In this document: positions 12,501-21,414 of the stretch, in pieces
How positions within the stretch are numbered: position 1 is the stretch's first letter
How the letters are laid out: each line of letters begins with the position of its first letter
Origin: Apodospora peruviana
Taxonomy: Eukaryota > Ascomycota > Sordariomycetes > Sordariales > Lasiosphaeriaceae
Direction: 5' to 3'
DNA length: 64,000 nucleotides
Assembly: GCA_033439685.1 (NCBI GenBank)
Contig: JAUEDM010000002.1
Location: 5,890,001 to 5,954,000, forward strand
Translations under genes and position numbers: made by a program
The notes under the pieces: model-generated
What the model saw: the letters and a program-made list of their open reading frames with translations, nothing else
Told to the model about the DNA's origin: nothing
Database searches by the model: none

Positions 12501-13160
12501 CTGTGCCAGGGCCTTGAGGAACTCGTCGTGGCCCTTGTCCATCTCGTCCAATGCATCGGCCACAAGATAGACCTTGGACATGTGTGCGAGAGCCGTCTTG
12601 AGATGCGTCCACAGAGCATCCATGCCAAGGCTTTTCAGTTCTTTTTGTCGGTAGTTGCGATCGTCCACGAAGTCCTTCAAGTCCCTTTGCAGAGGAGGAC
12701 TGTAGCTGACGATCTGTTCCAGCCAGTCGTGAAGCAGGTTGATGGGCTGGTGATTCGCGTCGATGATCTGCCGGAAGAAGAATAACAGCACAGGGTGGCC
12801 CTCCTTGGCGAGCTCATGGGCGAGAGTTGCGGCAAACACGCTCTTCCCGGACCCGGGGATCCCTTTGACCCAGAGAAGGCCATAGTCGCTGCTATCGTGC
12901 CACTGCTGGTAGGTCGGTGCATCCAAAAGCCACTGGCCGGTGCCGTCGAGATGGGAGGCGAGATGTCGGCGGTACTCTCCGCTCTCGAGATCATAGGCTG
13001 TTGGCTCCAGCCACTTGCGGATCCTGCCAATCACCTCGGGTGACTCGGGCAGGATGTTCTCCGGGTTGTAGTTGCTGATGTCGTCCTGGTCGATGAGAGC
13101 TACGTCTTCGTCGCTTCCGACCACGTCCAGGTCCATTTCAATATCGTTGCTGTCGTCCAT
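6591..13160 (-). CDS. NACHT-ankyrin NOD-like receptor, 2,189 aa, intronless
   Basis: One uninterrupted frame from ATG at 13160. Residues 1-70 are acidic and match no effector domain I recognise. The NACHT-type NTPase follows: P-loop GIPGSGKS at 100-107, Walker B VYLVADALDEMD at 197-208, sensor KVLITSRP at 230-237, and a winged-helix-like segment ending near VIHHSFTEFL at about 409-418. From about residue 555 to the C-terminus the protein is almost all ankyrin repeats, many with clear TPLHxAA cores. An acidic spacer sits between repeat blocks, as does a run of Asp coded by a (GTC)n tract near 7560-7592. Fungal proteins of this design are regarded as NLR-like receptors, with ankyrins as ligand-sensing repeats. 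Partner and ligand cannot be read from sequence. Unlike its neighbours it has no visible lesion. Confidence 0.9.
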   Translation of the reverse strand: MDDSNDIEMDLDVVGSDEDVALIDQDDISNYNPENILPESPEVIGRIRKWLEPTAYDLESGEYRRHLASHLDGTGQWLLDAPTYQQWHDSSDYGLLWVKGIPGSGKSVFAATLAHELAKEGHPVLLFFFRQIIDANHQPINLLHDWLEQIVSYSPPLQRDLKDFVDDRNYRQKELKSLGMDALWTHLKTALAHMSKVYLVADALDEMDKGHDEFLKALAQLGSWKPATVKVLITSRPVPTIEAPLREYPALKIRLEERLVDIDIATYVQHRMRDSSIPVDDQSLIKEAVPGHARGLFLYAKLAMDAFLEPQADVRKVLTTLPGDLNAMYNDLLLEHARRSEIPSDIQLLILCWVTHATRPLRLIELAEVVRSIYTLDTSTDLDLKGAKVLVKEACGPLLEIQPDETISVIHHSFTEFLVGATRSVNDLLGTKSSQVFPILTPGPTHERLALACLGYLQAGSLDSAIIPSKPVQDDSSDEYDEIPWYENEQLRKSQTTMRLQFPFVQYASKHWPIHVTKAAGSGASSMSSELVSALDQLLTPGPRFETWLNMEWDPRLTKGVTPYHVAAQHGLSQYLELLVLARGVTGPELDPIDCLKQTPLFYAAENGHEAAVRVLIDAGVNPNSDNYNGLTPLHRAAAHNHGGVIRLLLAAGVDPLTKKTREDPGNWCGNASRTVGHTALMYACQAGHHDALEAFLPFLNDDVEAVHRALNWASGTAHPRLVKRLLQHPGIDVNAKVNRNTFLFSACRVRDVESIEALLSAGADATILCAGDDDEFAGVGGHNWGFFDSTSPLEIFCSSQRGWGCGGIGFEAMRHGLDLLLGAGADINRRNPDDRTPLHCAAHDPVMLRLLLDRGADPSVESSDGSTLLHTPQQTEEGWEMVKLLVQEGKIDVNKRRHSDGYTPLICYLKVHDWTNATRFIDECHPDCTMPDSEGDTPLHLVVKSYMGIPGKGAILADKLVAHGAKLSQRNHRGEMPIHVAQSPRWDPGMVKHLVVLGADLEARDLAGATKFMRSVDEFWTRDFKTVSAFLDIGARLDTRDNKGRTLLHEITANIHRCSSVSDMRPTDMLRHFLDLGMDHRAVDYSGNTLLHELVTRKANAELRVPFFRELLRLGLDPDAENHTGRTMLHLICSGVGGFGESADNAALDLALGECKRIDGMDHEGFRPIHLASSLSEYFLQRLILAGADISSSTNRGLTPLHLAARARRTNIVGMLLNAIATGRYGQPDTIINALDGDKVPPLYYACLSGRPETVSLLLDAGARVKEFTTVLRRACLGFEPENKLWTQKRHGISGVAQPPNLSPLAWQGKKTWQIVEDCYQDQRKVLDSEHKSTRLEEIVGMLLHHGLDLQGMKTTVGDLEASLSLKHTSASRERIDSVLRTNPSSAPAPPAVTSAAVYPWGILHDDSLDDFIARWDELRRTSGAQAFGDTDPVKKAMGKPDRQERLLVQLLHSREYGLVEAAFGSGGCDPCLANSHGDTALGMLARFGYADLLAKLADPTTRVTMFDSVESYHPQQALGNLSENQQSPPNNSGSTLKDDDDDDIVPSEESSFHIDIDDEEETSNQEMILGSDKKVAATFRERPVSINPLVLIACERELPNMDVLRFLVETAKASVNAQRMEPEVVSGGDGYRYGARAAPLHCLAAGKHWWQVYEALPYVLSRKPDLEIRNESGHTSLHTALTSPGPSNPYGTSVFKTAAARLLVEAGADVNAVSKDGTPCLAMVGNDVELVHLLVAHGARITPPALFAAIDTEEVEVLKALLAAAPTGDANMRHDKLAAAAREKTTPYSFRHDPSHVPEYEKYPLYHAATKSRERKGTDVDDKDSESRRTQMVSALLASGADPFARFWMPAETEDDDDDDDDDNDVVDKLEQATVIHQILSHKGIIQPFLQLPNLDLEHGDSKGRTLLLAACASTSGIQRTIKLDNMNGKSEEDRLLIEILLERGADITVVDTSGRNALHLPFISTSWSSGSNHWFSGDIDPKPLQVLLTANPKLVSQVDKTKGRTALHYAILAISSTSQSECTSVNLLLDAGADPHTVDAVDGNNALHCISKVLSDNPHVHALFSRLLGMGVDINGRNARGETPLACFFEAAASDRRRDFGRFGDDVWKLFEDAGADVAARDNKGRTLMHVVAGGEHGSALMFGTLLEHGLDPMIQDDKELTSLDVAAACGKEKILALFEKNEGKK
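7560..7592. repeat. GTC trinucleotide microsatellite
   Basis: A run of about eight GTC units coding an aspartate tract in the NACHT-ankyrin protein. Slippage here would change Asp-run length without shifting frame. Confidence 0.8.
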
Positions 13161-13868
13161 TTTGATTCTTGGCGAACTTTTATGGATGATTGTTCACGTT
13201 GTTCGGGTGAAAGACGAGCACTGGGTATTTATTGGAGAAACCTTGACAGGAGATGAATATCGTGGGAGTTGGGATCGACGGTTGCCTTGCAGCACGATTA
13301 ACTAGCAGGGATATCAAGGCAGCAGTCTAGCCTGTTTACGGCCTATAACACGACTTTGTGTAGGTACCTAGCTCGGACTCGTGTTTCCGAGGCCCGACCA
13401 ACTATTTCACCACCAGACAGCAGCACGTCAGATATCGGGCAAGCTCACGAATGTATAATTGTTGCCAGAGGCGGTGGAAATGTACCCTAGAATTGGCTTA
13501 TGGACTGGACTGGCCTGCCTATTATCTAGCCAGTAGCCACCTGGTTATGCGTCGGTCTGCCAGGTAACATCCAGCAGCGGACTCGGCGGTGTGGGCACTC
13601 CCTCATCCCAGACAAATTGTCGTTCGCAGTAGGTTTGATGGCGTATTTCCCAGTACAACGAATATAGCTAGTATGCAGTATGGTTGTGGTAGGAAAAGGA
13701 TGATTGATGATTGAGAAAGGAAATGCAGAGCTTCACTTCCTCAAGAAGTGCATGCCCCGCGCTAAAGCTTATCTAATATCTTAGCGCTTGGCTCGTGCGT
13801 CTGACATGCCTTTGCTGATTGGCCGACTGTGGAGCCAGCCCAGCAAGGCAGCCTTTCCTGTATCAAGG
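13161..13868. other. Upstream region of NACHT-ankyrin gene
   Basis: Holds the promoter of the minus-strand receptor gene. No coding potential recognised. A small open frame at 13762-13944 on the minus strand may instead be the 3' part of the partial gene to the right. Confidence 0.35.
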
Positions 13869-14487
13869 TTAGCGTCGGGTCGTTGTATCCATTATTCCGG
13901 CAACTAAGGGTCTCCATCCTTCTCCCTCCCGTCCCCGAAAACACGACGTTGGGGAAGCCGAGAGATTCCTGGTTAACAAATCATTCACCAGTGAAACTAA
14001 CAGACTCAACAAACGGGCTAACTTACGGCGTGTCACGGCTCCTCTCATTGCACACCCACGAGATGTTGAGTTTAACACTGTTAGTGGCCAGATTATACCT
14101 CGCAAAACCGGTCACATTATGCCCCAGCTCAGTCTTGTCTTCATACGGATCGACGGTACTGGTAAACAGAAAGTCGGAATCCAGATCAACGGTCTCATTG
14201 GTACGGCCCCAGTGGTTAAAGATCAGACGGCCCTCGAGGCCGGACAACCAGATGTTAAGACCGCCATTGCTCCAGTTGCCAGGCCCGCTGCGCCCGCCTT
14301 CCGGTTGCTCGTGGGAACTTATCGAAAAGCCCTCGACCGACCAGTTTAGGTTCGGCGGCTCGCTGGGCTTCATGGTGCAGTTCCGACGTACCGGCTTGGG
14401 CAGTTGAAGGGCGTCCGGCTCCAGCTCATACCTGGACGCGACTATCCCGTTCACCAGAAACTCGTCGTTGTGAGTCGTCCTGTTCAC
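13869..14487 (-). pseudogene. 3' part of an unknown Asn-rich, possibly secreted protein gene
   Basis: A 154-residue open frame (14027-14487) with several N-glycosylation sequons (for example NWSNGG, NETV, NVTG, NISW). It ends at a good donor GTAAGT at 14021-14026, and an acceptor AACCAG lies at 13969-13974. Splicing would add about 30 codons ending near 13869. The sequence looks like a secreted or lumenal domain, but I do not recognise the family. On its 5' side, near 14490, it runs straight into chromovirus protease sequence with no promoter, start exon or signal peptide visible. The likely reading is a host gene cut by the retroelement. I did not find the missing 5' part beyond the LTR at 17783. 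Confidence 0.45.
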
Positions 14488-15629
14488 AGTGCACTTCTAC
14501 CCGCCTACGAGGGTTGCGAAACCGGGCATGTGATCCCAATCGCTCCCTCCCCGGTCCGAGTCCGGTTCCGGGCTGGAGATTCTCTGACCAACGGTTCTGG
14601 GTGACTGAGACTGGCCATGATGTGTTTGTTGGTCAAGAGTGGCTCGCTGAGCAGGATGTTTGGATTTACCCAAGGACGAAAGCATTTAAATGGCCCGACA
14701 ATCGACAGCCCCTAGCTCAGTTTTCACCGGCAACTCTCCTGCCTATAGCTGAGCAGAAGACTATGGACCCTGTTATTCAACGAGATGCCGATAAACAGAA
14801 CCGAGCCCTTTACAAAGAGATCAAGAAGATGCGAATCCTACAATGTCCGTGGAGAAACCCGGGCTCCTCAGACCTGGACCCAGAACCGAACACTCCAGAG
14901 AGTGCTTCGACACTGAACGTCGCTGCGCTCCAAGCTCAAATAGCTCAAGACCCCCGACGAAAGCTCTGGAGTGCCAGAGCTTTACCTACCGAACCTGTCC
15001 CTTTTGAGAGCAAGTCTGACGCCGAGCCCTCCATTGATGTTGCCGCCCTGAGTTAAGAACGCCTGTGGAAAACCAACCAGGGCGAGGAAATACTGTTTCC
15101 GTCTGACGAAGACCCTGAGCATGTGAAGCTGGTGTGAGAACGACTTCCTTTGCGCATGAGACACTTGGAAGGCTTCTTTTCTAAGAAAGCCTCCACAAAA
15201 CTTCCACTACACCGTCCATGACACGATGTTATCTTGGAACTGAAGTGCCCATGAACTGGCTCACCGCCGACATACCGAACCCCTTTAGAGCACATCCCTC
15301 TGGAAAAGGAAACTATGGACGAGCTTCTTCGTATCGGATTCATTGAACGTTGTAGGAAGCCCACAGCAGCACCAGTCTTATTTATCCCAAAGCCACATTC
15401 AGACGAAAAACGATTCTGTGTTGATTTCCGATGGACGAACCAGTTCCTGAAAGACCGCCTAGTCCCAGTGCCCGACGTCAACGGCACCGTTGCCGGCTGC
15501 CGTAATGTCAAAAGGTTCACTAAGATCGACACCATCCGGGCATTTAACCGGCTGCGCATGGCAGTAGGATCAGAATACTTAACAGCTTTCCGCACACGTC
15601 AAGGTACCTTCCAGTGGAGAGTGCTCCCC

Positions 15630-15643
15630 TTTGGCCTTTGGCC
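15630..15643 (+). repeat. 7-bp tandem duplication in reverse transcriptase
   Basis: TTTGGCC occurs twice in a row (15630-15636 and 15637-15643). Removing one copy joins the two reverse-transcriptase frames (..PFGL with KVGSAWWQDFI..), so the duplication is the cause of the frameshift. Confidence 0.8.
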
Positions 15644-16422
15644 TAAAAGTCGGATCTGCCTGGTGGCAAGACTTTATTGACGCCCAGTTGAACGAGCTGC
15701 TTGACCTATTTGCTAGCGCCTACGCCGATGACGTCTTGGTGTATTCAGACGAAGAAGACGAAGAGCCACACTGGGAGCAGGTCGAGGAAGTGATTCATCG
15801 TCTGAGCCGTGCTGATCTCCAAGGAGATATAAAGAAGTCCCGATTTAATGTCATGACCGTCGACTACCTAGGCATTATTATGGAAGCGGGTGTGGGCATC
15901 CGTATTGATCCGGAGAAGATCAAGGCCATCAGCAATTGGAAGTTCGAAGATTTGAACTCAAAGACTGCAGTCCGCTCTTTCCCTAGATTATGCAACTATG
16001 TCCGGATGTTCTGTCATCACGCGAGCGGCGTAGCCGAACCGCTGAACCGACTGTTGAAGAAAGACACACCGATAACCCTAGGACTCGAACAGAGAACAGC
16101 GTTCGAGGAACTCCAGAGACTCGCATGCGAAGATCCGGTGATGGCCTTCTTTGTACTAGGCCGACCGACCAAGGTCAAAACGGATGCCTCTCGCAACGCC
16201 ACCGGAGGTGTTATCTGGCAACAACAACCAGATGGAGGATGGAAGCCAGTAGGGTGTTTCTCTAAGACAATGACCCCGGCCGAACGTGCATACCCGATCC
16301 AAGACCGAGAACTGCATTGATCCGCGAAGTCCATGATCCTAAGATCTTCGCCCACCAAGGCCAGAATAAGACGATCCAGCTAGTCAAGCGTCAATACCAC
16401 TGGGACGGCTTACACAAAGCAG

Positions 16423-16456
16423 TCCATCAGTACGTCAAGTCCATCAGTACGTCAAG
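16423..16456 (+). repeat. 17-bp tandem duplication in integrase zinc finger
   Basis: TCCATCAGTACGTCAAG is present twice head to tail (16423-16439, 16440-16456). The second copy runs into the CPECGRNK zinc-finger coding sequence in another frame, so the duplication inactivates the integrase N-terminal domain. Confidence 0.85.
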
Positions 16457-17597
16457 AACTGTCCTGAGTGCGGGCGCAACAAAGGAAGGCACGACCGAAC
16501 ACCAGGTCTTCTGCACCCGCTACTCGTCCCAAATCACGTATGAGAACACGTTGCCGTAGACGGCAAAGATATGCCACCTGACCGTCATGGATACGACTAC
16601 GTCTGGGTGTTCGTCTGTAAATTCAGCCGGTTGTTGGCCACCCTAGCTGGCCAAAAGACCGACACTGGGGAGATACTCTCCTCCAGATATTACCGATATT
16701 TGTACCAATTCTTAGGAGCTCACCTCCCAGCGTTCGATTTCGGTCACAACGCTTCGTGGCACTCCAGTATCGACATGGCCCCGTTGAAGGTCACTTTGGG
16801 AACAGACCTCCGAAACCCGCTGTCTACCGACTTGCCTACAATCAATGTCAATACCGACCAGAAAAAGAGGGCACTCCAGATCATTGAGCAGACAAAACAA
16901 GTCCAAGGCCTAGCCAGACAGAATGCACTAGCAGCACAGCGGCATTAGGCCGAGCAAGCCAATAAGAAGCGTCGCCCTGTAGACTTTGAAATTGATGACT
17001 ATATTTTCGTCAGGAAGAAAGGTTTTGTGACAACCGCACCGAAAACAAGATTGGACTCACAATATGCCGGACCATGGCGTATTGTTGAGGAACGAGGGCA
17101 TAGCTATGTCTTAGACCTACCCAGTTCCTTCCGTGGGAAGAACCTGTTCCACGCTGACCGACTACGGAAAGCCGAAATGAAACCGCTACCTCAGCAACGG
17201 CGAGCACCACCCCCAGCGGAGGAGATTAACTGTGAAGCTGAATGGGAAGTTGACAAGATACTGGCCTCTCGACTAAACGGACGCCGCAAGATACTGGAAT
17301 GCCAAGTTTCTTGGCGAGGCTGTGACCCCGACGACGAATGGTACCCGGCAGAGAATTTCAAGAATGCTGCGGTGACCATAGAAAAATTCCACCGAGAGTA
17401 CCCTGACGCAGCTGGACCGTCTGTTAGGCTGACCGATTGGATCCGCGCTGCTACTGACGACCGCACCGACAACACTCATCCGGATGACAACGTTGCTGAG
17501 CACGATGAGCGGAACGCCCGGCGGCGGAAACGACGACACGCTTGAAAAACCCCTGAATGATCTCCTGCGTCGACATCCGGGGCTTGGTGGGGGATAG

Positions 17598-17782
17598 TGT
17601 GACAAGCTGACTGCTACAGAGGTGGGTTAGGTGCGGTAACCCTAACCCTGGAGGACCCTTATGAGAAGCACGTCGGAGACGCGCTCCTTTCTGTCTTTTT
17701 CTTCTCGCCTCCTTAGAGTATATAATCTTCGTTCGTAGAGCCAATTGAACAGCTATCACGCCTTAAACCGCTGGCCGTGACA
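17598..17782 (+). repeat. 3' LTR of the chromovirus, 185 bp
   Basis: Begins TGTGACAAGC right after a purine-rich tract and ends GGCCGTGACA, giving the standard TG...CA ends. It contains a TATA-like box (about 17719-17726). The inverted copy at 5812-5999 confirms both boundaries. Confidence 0.9.
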
Positions 17783-17965
17783 GTGATCCTCCGCTTACGC
17801 TTCGAAACCTTACTTTAAAACGTTAGCTAGCTTAATGGATATCTTTTTATTATAACGTTATTTAATCTTCAAAAGTATATAACTAAAGCAAAAAGCGATA
17901 AAAATCTAGCTTTTAAATTCTTTCGTAGCGTAGCTACGCATTAACTAAGCGAATTACGTAGTTTA
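17783..17965. repeat. AT-rich island between LTR and foldback element
   Basis: Markedly more A+T-rich and TA-rich than the surrounding sequence, with no open frame. It begins GTGATCCTCCGCTTACGC directly after the LTR and has a palindromic patch around CGTAGCGTAGCTACG. It looks like a transposon remnant degraded by repeat-induced point mutation. Its family is not identifiable by eye. Confidence 0.5.
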
Positions 17966-18433
17966 TGTGGCGAGCCAGTGCAGTGACCCAAACCATTACA
18001 CCAAACCCCCCCTCAATCGCAAAAGAATCCAGAATACCAAAGGTTCTAACCTTCGGAATTCTAATGGGTTATATACCGTTGACGGTCGCAATCAATTCAA
18101 TCAAGGTTCAATCGCACCGACCGTCATAGTTTATATAAAGTTTTAAAGTGTTTTAAACTAAGTAAAAGTCGTACATCTTATTGCTATAAGCTAACTATCA
18201 AGACCCATCTTATTGAGTTGATTGCCGGTGATCGGCAATATGGCGATGTTGTCATTCCTGGGGATTGTGACGGTCGGTGCGATTGAGCCTTGATTGAATT
18301 GATTGCGACCGTCAACGGTATATAAACCATTAGAATTCCAAAGGCTGGCTGACACCTTTGGTATTCTGGCATCCTTTTGCGATTGAGGGGGGGTTTGGTG
18401 TAATGGTTTGGGTCATTGCACTGGCTCGTCACA
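17966..18433. mobile_element. 468-bp foldback/MITE-like element with 160-bp inverted repeats
   Basis: The left arm (17966-18126) and right arm (18268-18433) are near-perfect reverse complements. Ends read TGTGGCGAGCCAGTGCA and, on the opposite strand, TGTGACGAGCCAGTGCA, and inner ends share CACCGACCGTCA. A 141-bp AT-rich loop (18127-18267) separates them. There is no coding capacity. Such a structure fits a non-autonomous terminal-inverted-repeat element or a foldback element. I could not identify a target-site duplication, so the class is open. It abuts the 5' end of an ankyrin pseudogene, suggesting it cut that gene. Confidence 0.85.
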
Positions 18434-19647
18434 GGGATGCTCAGATCACAACGATTCTGGTCGATTAGCTTTCCTGGGGCGAGTTCTCCAAACCAGCCAA
18501 ACACGCCCTAGAGGAGTCGCCGTTCATCCAACCTCCAGGACCACTGTTCGAGTTAGCGCCTCACGCTATGGATTTTGGTCCCACCACTACAAGAATTGTG
18601 CACCAACTTACCCTAAGCTGATCAAGACGTTGCTCTCCAAATTGGAAAGACATAGCCTCACTATCAGGCGCGACACCCTTCCTGCTAGCTGCCCAGTTGG
18701 GGTTGGTCGACGTTGCCAAAGCGCTGAAGGCCATCACGGAGATTCCAAAAAGGGGTTGTGATAAGGCTATTGCCAAGGTCAGCCAGCGTGGGCATGAAGA
18801 TACAGTCACCTATCTCTTGGATTTATGCCTTCCCCTCGAGGGAGAGGCATGCGATCTTTCCGAAGCAGTGCGGCACGCCTCGGCTCATGGATACGAGAAC
18901 ATCGACACCAAGATTCTTGAGCATGCAAAGTCACAGAAAGTACTGGACCTCCTTTCCCTCGACGCGCTGATCTGCCAAGCAGCGCTCTTCGGCTATGAGA
19001 GCCAGACGAAGCTTTTCCTCCAATATGGTGCTGATGTAAACACCGTCATGAACCAACGAACACCGCTCCAGTACGCTGTTGAAAATGGCCATGCATCGGT
19101 CGTCCACTATCTTCTGGAAGTGGGCAAAGCAGATGTCGACTCAACGGCGGAGGCAGAGACTGATGCCCCTATTCTCCTTGCTGTATCCAAAGGCTACGAG
19201 GCTGTAGTTGAGGATCTGCTGGTTTTCGGTGCTGATACTGCAGTCCGCACGAGACAGCCGCAGCACGGCCCTGAAGGTGTCGTACATCTCCCTGAAGGTG
19301 CCACGCCTCTTCATATCGCAGCTCATCATGGTCATTTGAACATTACAACTGCTCAGCGTTGCACATTGCCATCTGGGACCGCGAGGCTGCATTTGCCGAG
19401 ATGATCTTGGACATCTTCTACACAAAGGCCACAGGCGCAGTTCTCGAGGACCTCAGCGCTGTGCTTCTGGACAGCAGAAGAGATGTACCCAGATCATGAG
19501 TTTAAAAAGATCTCAGCAGGAGGGGACGGCCCTGTATGAGAGCCACGACTGGTAGATGATTCCGAGGATGAAGTCGGAGAGCCACGGTATCTCACTGAGG
19601 ATGAAGAGCACTCTTCATTGCAATCCATGACAGACAGTGACTTTTAG
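18434..19647 (+). pseudogene. Ankyrin-repeat protein pseudogene (NLR C-terminal half)
   Basis: The central open frame (18697-19404) holds several ankyrin units (LLLEVGKADVDS, TPLQYAVENGHASVV, ATPLHIAAHHGHLN). Coding similarity extends upstream in two alternating frames (WGEFSKPAKHALEESPF, then an in-frame TGA and a shift near 18620). Downstream, the frame continues one base over (ALHIAIWDREAAFAEMIL) and later as an acidic tail (VDDSEDEVGEPRYL ... SMTDSDF) ending at TAG 19645-19647. At least three shifts or stops break it. The 5' end is lost at the foldback element. Its domain content suggests the C-terminal half of an ankyrin-type receptor; no NACHT portion remains here. Confidence 0.75.
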
Positions 19648-20264
19648 TTAGGTAGGTTGCCGTTTAGTGATGCAACAAGGCAATCTTTTAAGTCTTGGGA
19701 TGAGATAGAACCACCTGGATGCTTTTTAGGGGTGGCAAAGTCAAGTTCTAACACCTAAGAGAGTTCCGATTGATATGAATTTAACCTGGCTATTTAACAC
19801 ACTCCCCAGTGTGATATGCCGGCAAACTCCCACCTACAAGCCGGAATCCCTTCGATGGTAGAAAAATGTTAAGTCGTGAAGCTGAAAAGAAGAAGGAAAG
19901 AGCGCCCCCAAGGCAGATGACTTCACCGCAAAGAGACAGCACAGCCTCAATGAGCAGCGGACTACCAGGCATGACGTAGTGATTGTTCCCAGTCTTGGGC
20001 AGGCTCTGTATACCTACCTAACCACCTCGGCGCCGGAGATGAGGCATGATTTGACAGGTTTACTGTCCGTCGATGCTGGCTTCTTCACTCATCACATAGC
20101 CATGCAATCGACCGGTAGCAAGCGGCATGTCATTTTCAATCACGAAGACTTGCAAAAATATTAAGAGGCGTGAACCAAAATAAACATTGATACATACAAT
20201 AGAAAAAAAATTGTTTCTGTGGAGTAATACATGAAAGTAGAGTCTGTTCTGCGTGGCATAGAAA
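19648..20264. other. Intergenic, nothing recognised
   Basis: Only short open frames without motifs on either strand. No repeats or RNA signals seen. Confidence 0.4.
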
Positions 20265-21414
20265 TCACCTAGCGACTCCCGGCCACATCCCCTCGACATG
20301 GACAATGACATCAATCCCCTTCAGTGACGGCCGTACCTTGACCACAAGCTGATATTTCTCTCGCAAAAACAGTCGTGCCACGCTGGGATAGCGCCCCTCC
20401 CCAAGTGGCTGGCGGCAATCATCAAGCCAGTCCCGAACTTGTGCACTAGCTAACTCGGATTGACTTGGGCCCTCAAAACCACCGATCAGCGATACTCTGG
20501 CGCGCATGTCTCGAAGCCCAAACTAAGTCGAAAGAATAAAAGGAGGCTCTTGCGAGTCTCTGCTATTTCGAAATAACAGCGCGATCACCGTGCCGGCGGT
20601 GTCCAGGACCAGAAATTCAACGGATCCTGATGCAAAGACCGGCGGGTGAAAGACGGTGCGTAAGTGGTGATGGACTAGAGGCGCCGGCTGTCTGTCTATC
20701 AAGACAAGCCCGACCTGGCCTAATGAAGTCCAGCACTCCAGCATGATAACCAGGGTCAAGCCAGACTGCCCAAACGGGTCAGAAGCTGCCCGATAGAATT
20801 GGTCGAGGTCGAGAAAGGCGGAGTCAGGATGGGGGTCGCCAGCGGTGAGCTGTGATGATCGCGATCTCAGGAGACCCGTTGCTGTCCGTGGTCACGCGCG
20901 CAACTTGTCCGTCGCTTTTCGCAGCCTGAGCGTTGAGACGCTTAATTGCACATGTGTGTTCGAGACGTCTGGTGTTCGGTGGGTTTGTGATGAATGGCTC
21001 CCCGAGATATGGTCTGCGTGGTAATGGCGCACATCTTTGTAGGACTCAAAGAAAGTCTGGCGATGGAGCCAGGAGGCCCGACCAAGTCCAGTTAGGTCTC
21101 GATTGCGTCGGATACCTTCACACGAAGATGGACATGTCGTCGGACTGGTGCATGATCTCTTTCTGCAAGCGGAGGAACGCTTTGATTTCGTCTCCGTAGA
21201 GCAGCGGCATGTTGATGTCGAAGATTCCCATCAGCGAGTAGGCTTGGTCCTCGACGCAGGTCGTGATCCTGTTGGTGGCCCAGGAAATCTTGTGAGCGAT
21301 GCTGCACTTGTGGAGCGCCACCCTTATATCAGATACATACAACTGGGTACCCCATCCTGTGCTGGTCACGACTGGCAACAGTACTAGAACTGACTTGTCG
21401 ACGTGGAGAGCCAA
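20265..21414 (-). pseudogene. HET-domain (heterokaryon incompatibility) gene fragment
   Basis: The first open stretch (21414-21118) matches the region just after the HET core: HKISWATNRITTCVEDQAYS, LMGIFDINMPLLYG and LQKEIMHQSDDMSIF are hallmark phrases of HET-E-like N-termini. The frame then breaks; GLLAPSPDF in another frame continues the usual order. Two further open stretches (20523-20759 and 20265-20507) fit the C-terminal half of such proteins. Stops and shifts separate each block. The HET domain proper, expected upstream of 21414, is absent. HET proteins trigger cell death on non-self recognition; this copy cannot be functional. The C-terminal blocks are assigned by position and are less certain than the first. 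Confidence 0.7.

Larger units (their letters stand above)
14490..17782 (+). mobile_element. 5'-truncated Ty3/gypsy chromovirus with 3' LTR
   Basis: Domains in pol order, in several broken frames. A protease-like segment (14514-15056, TGHDVFVGQEWL) is followed by reverse transcriptase (15315-15900) with the active-site motif YADD at 15721-15732. The start of RNase H lies near 16177 (TDASRNATGG), then comes an integrase zinc-binding region (from about 16330), part of the integrase core (16571-16800), a GPY/F-like region (about 16980-17190) and a chromodomain (about 17230-17430, WEVDKIL ... VSWRGCDPDDEWYPAEN). A G-rich polypurine tract (17583-17597) precedes the LTR. The 5' LTR, primer-binding site and gag are absent. 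RNase H is mostly deleted after a TGA at 16318-16320, and the integrase core lacks its middle. Two tandem duplications shift frames. The copy cannot be autonomous. Confidence 0.9.

Noticed and set aside
17783..18433. CRISPR-like or bacterial structure
   Set aside because: The repeats are two long inverted arms, not short spaced direct repeats, and the context is fungal.
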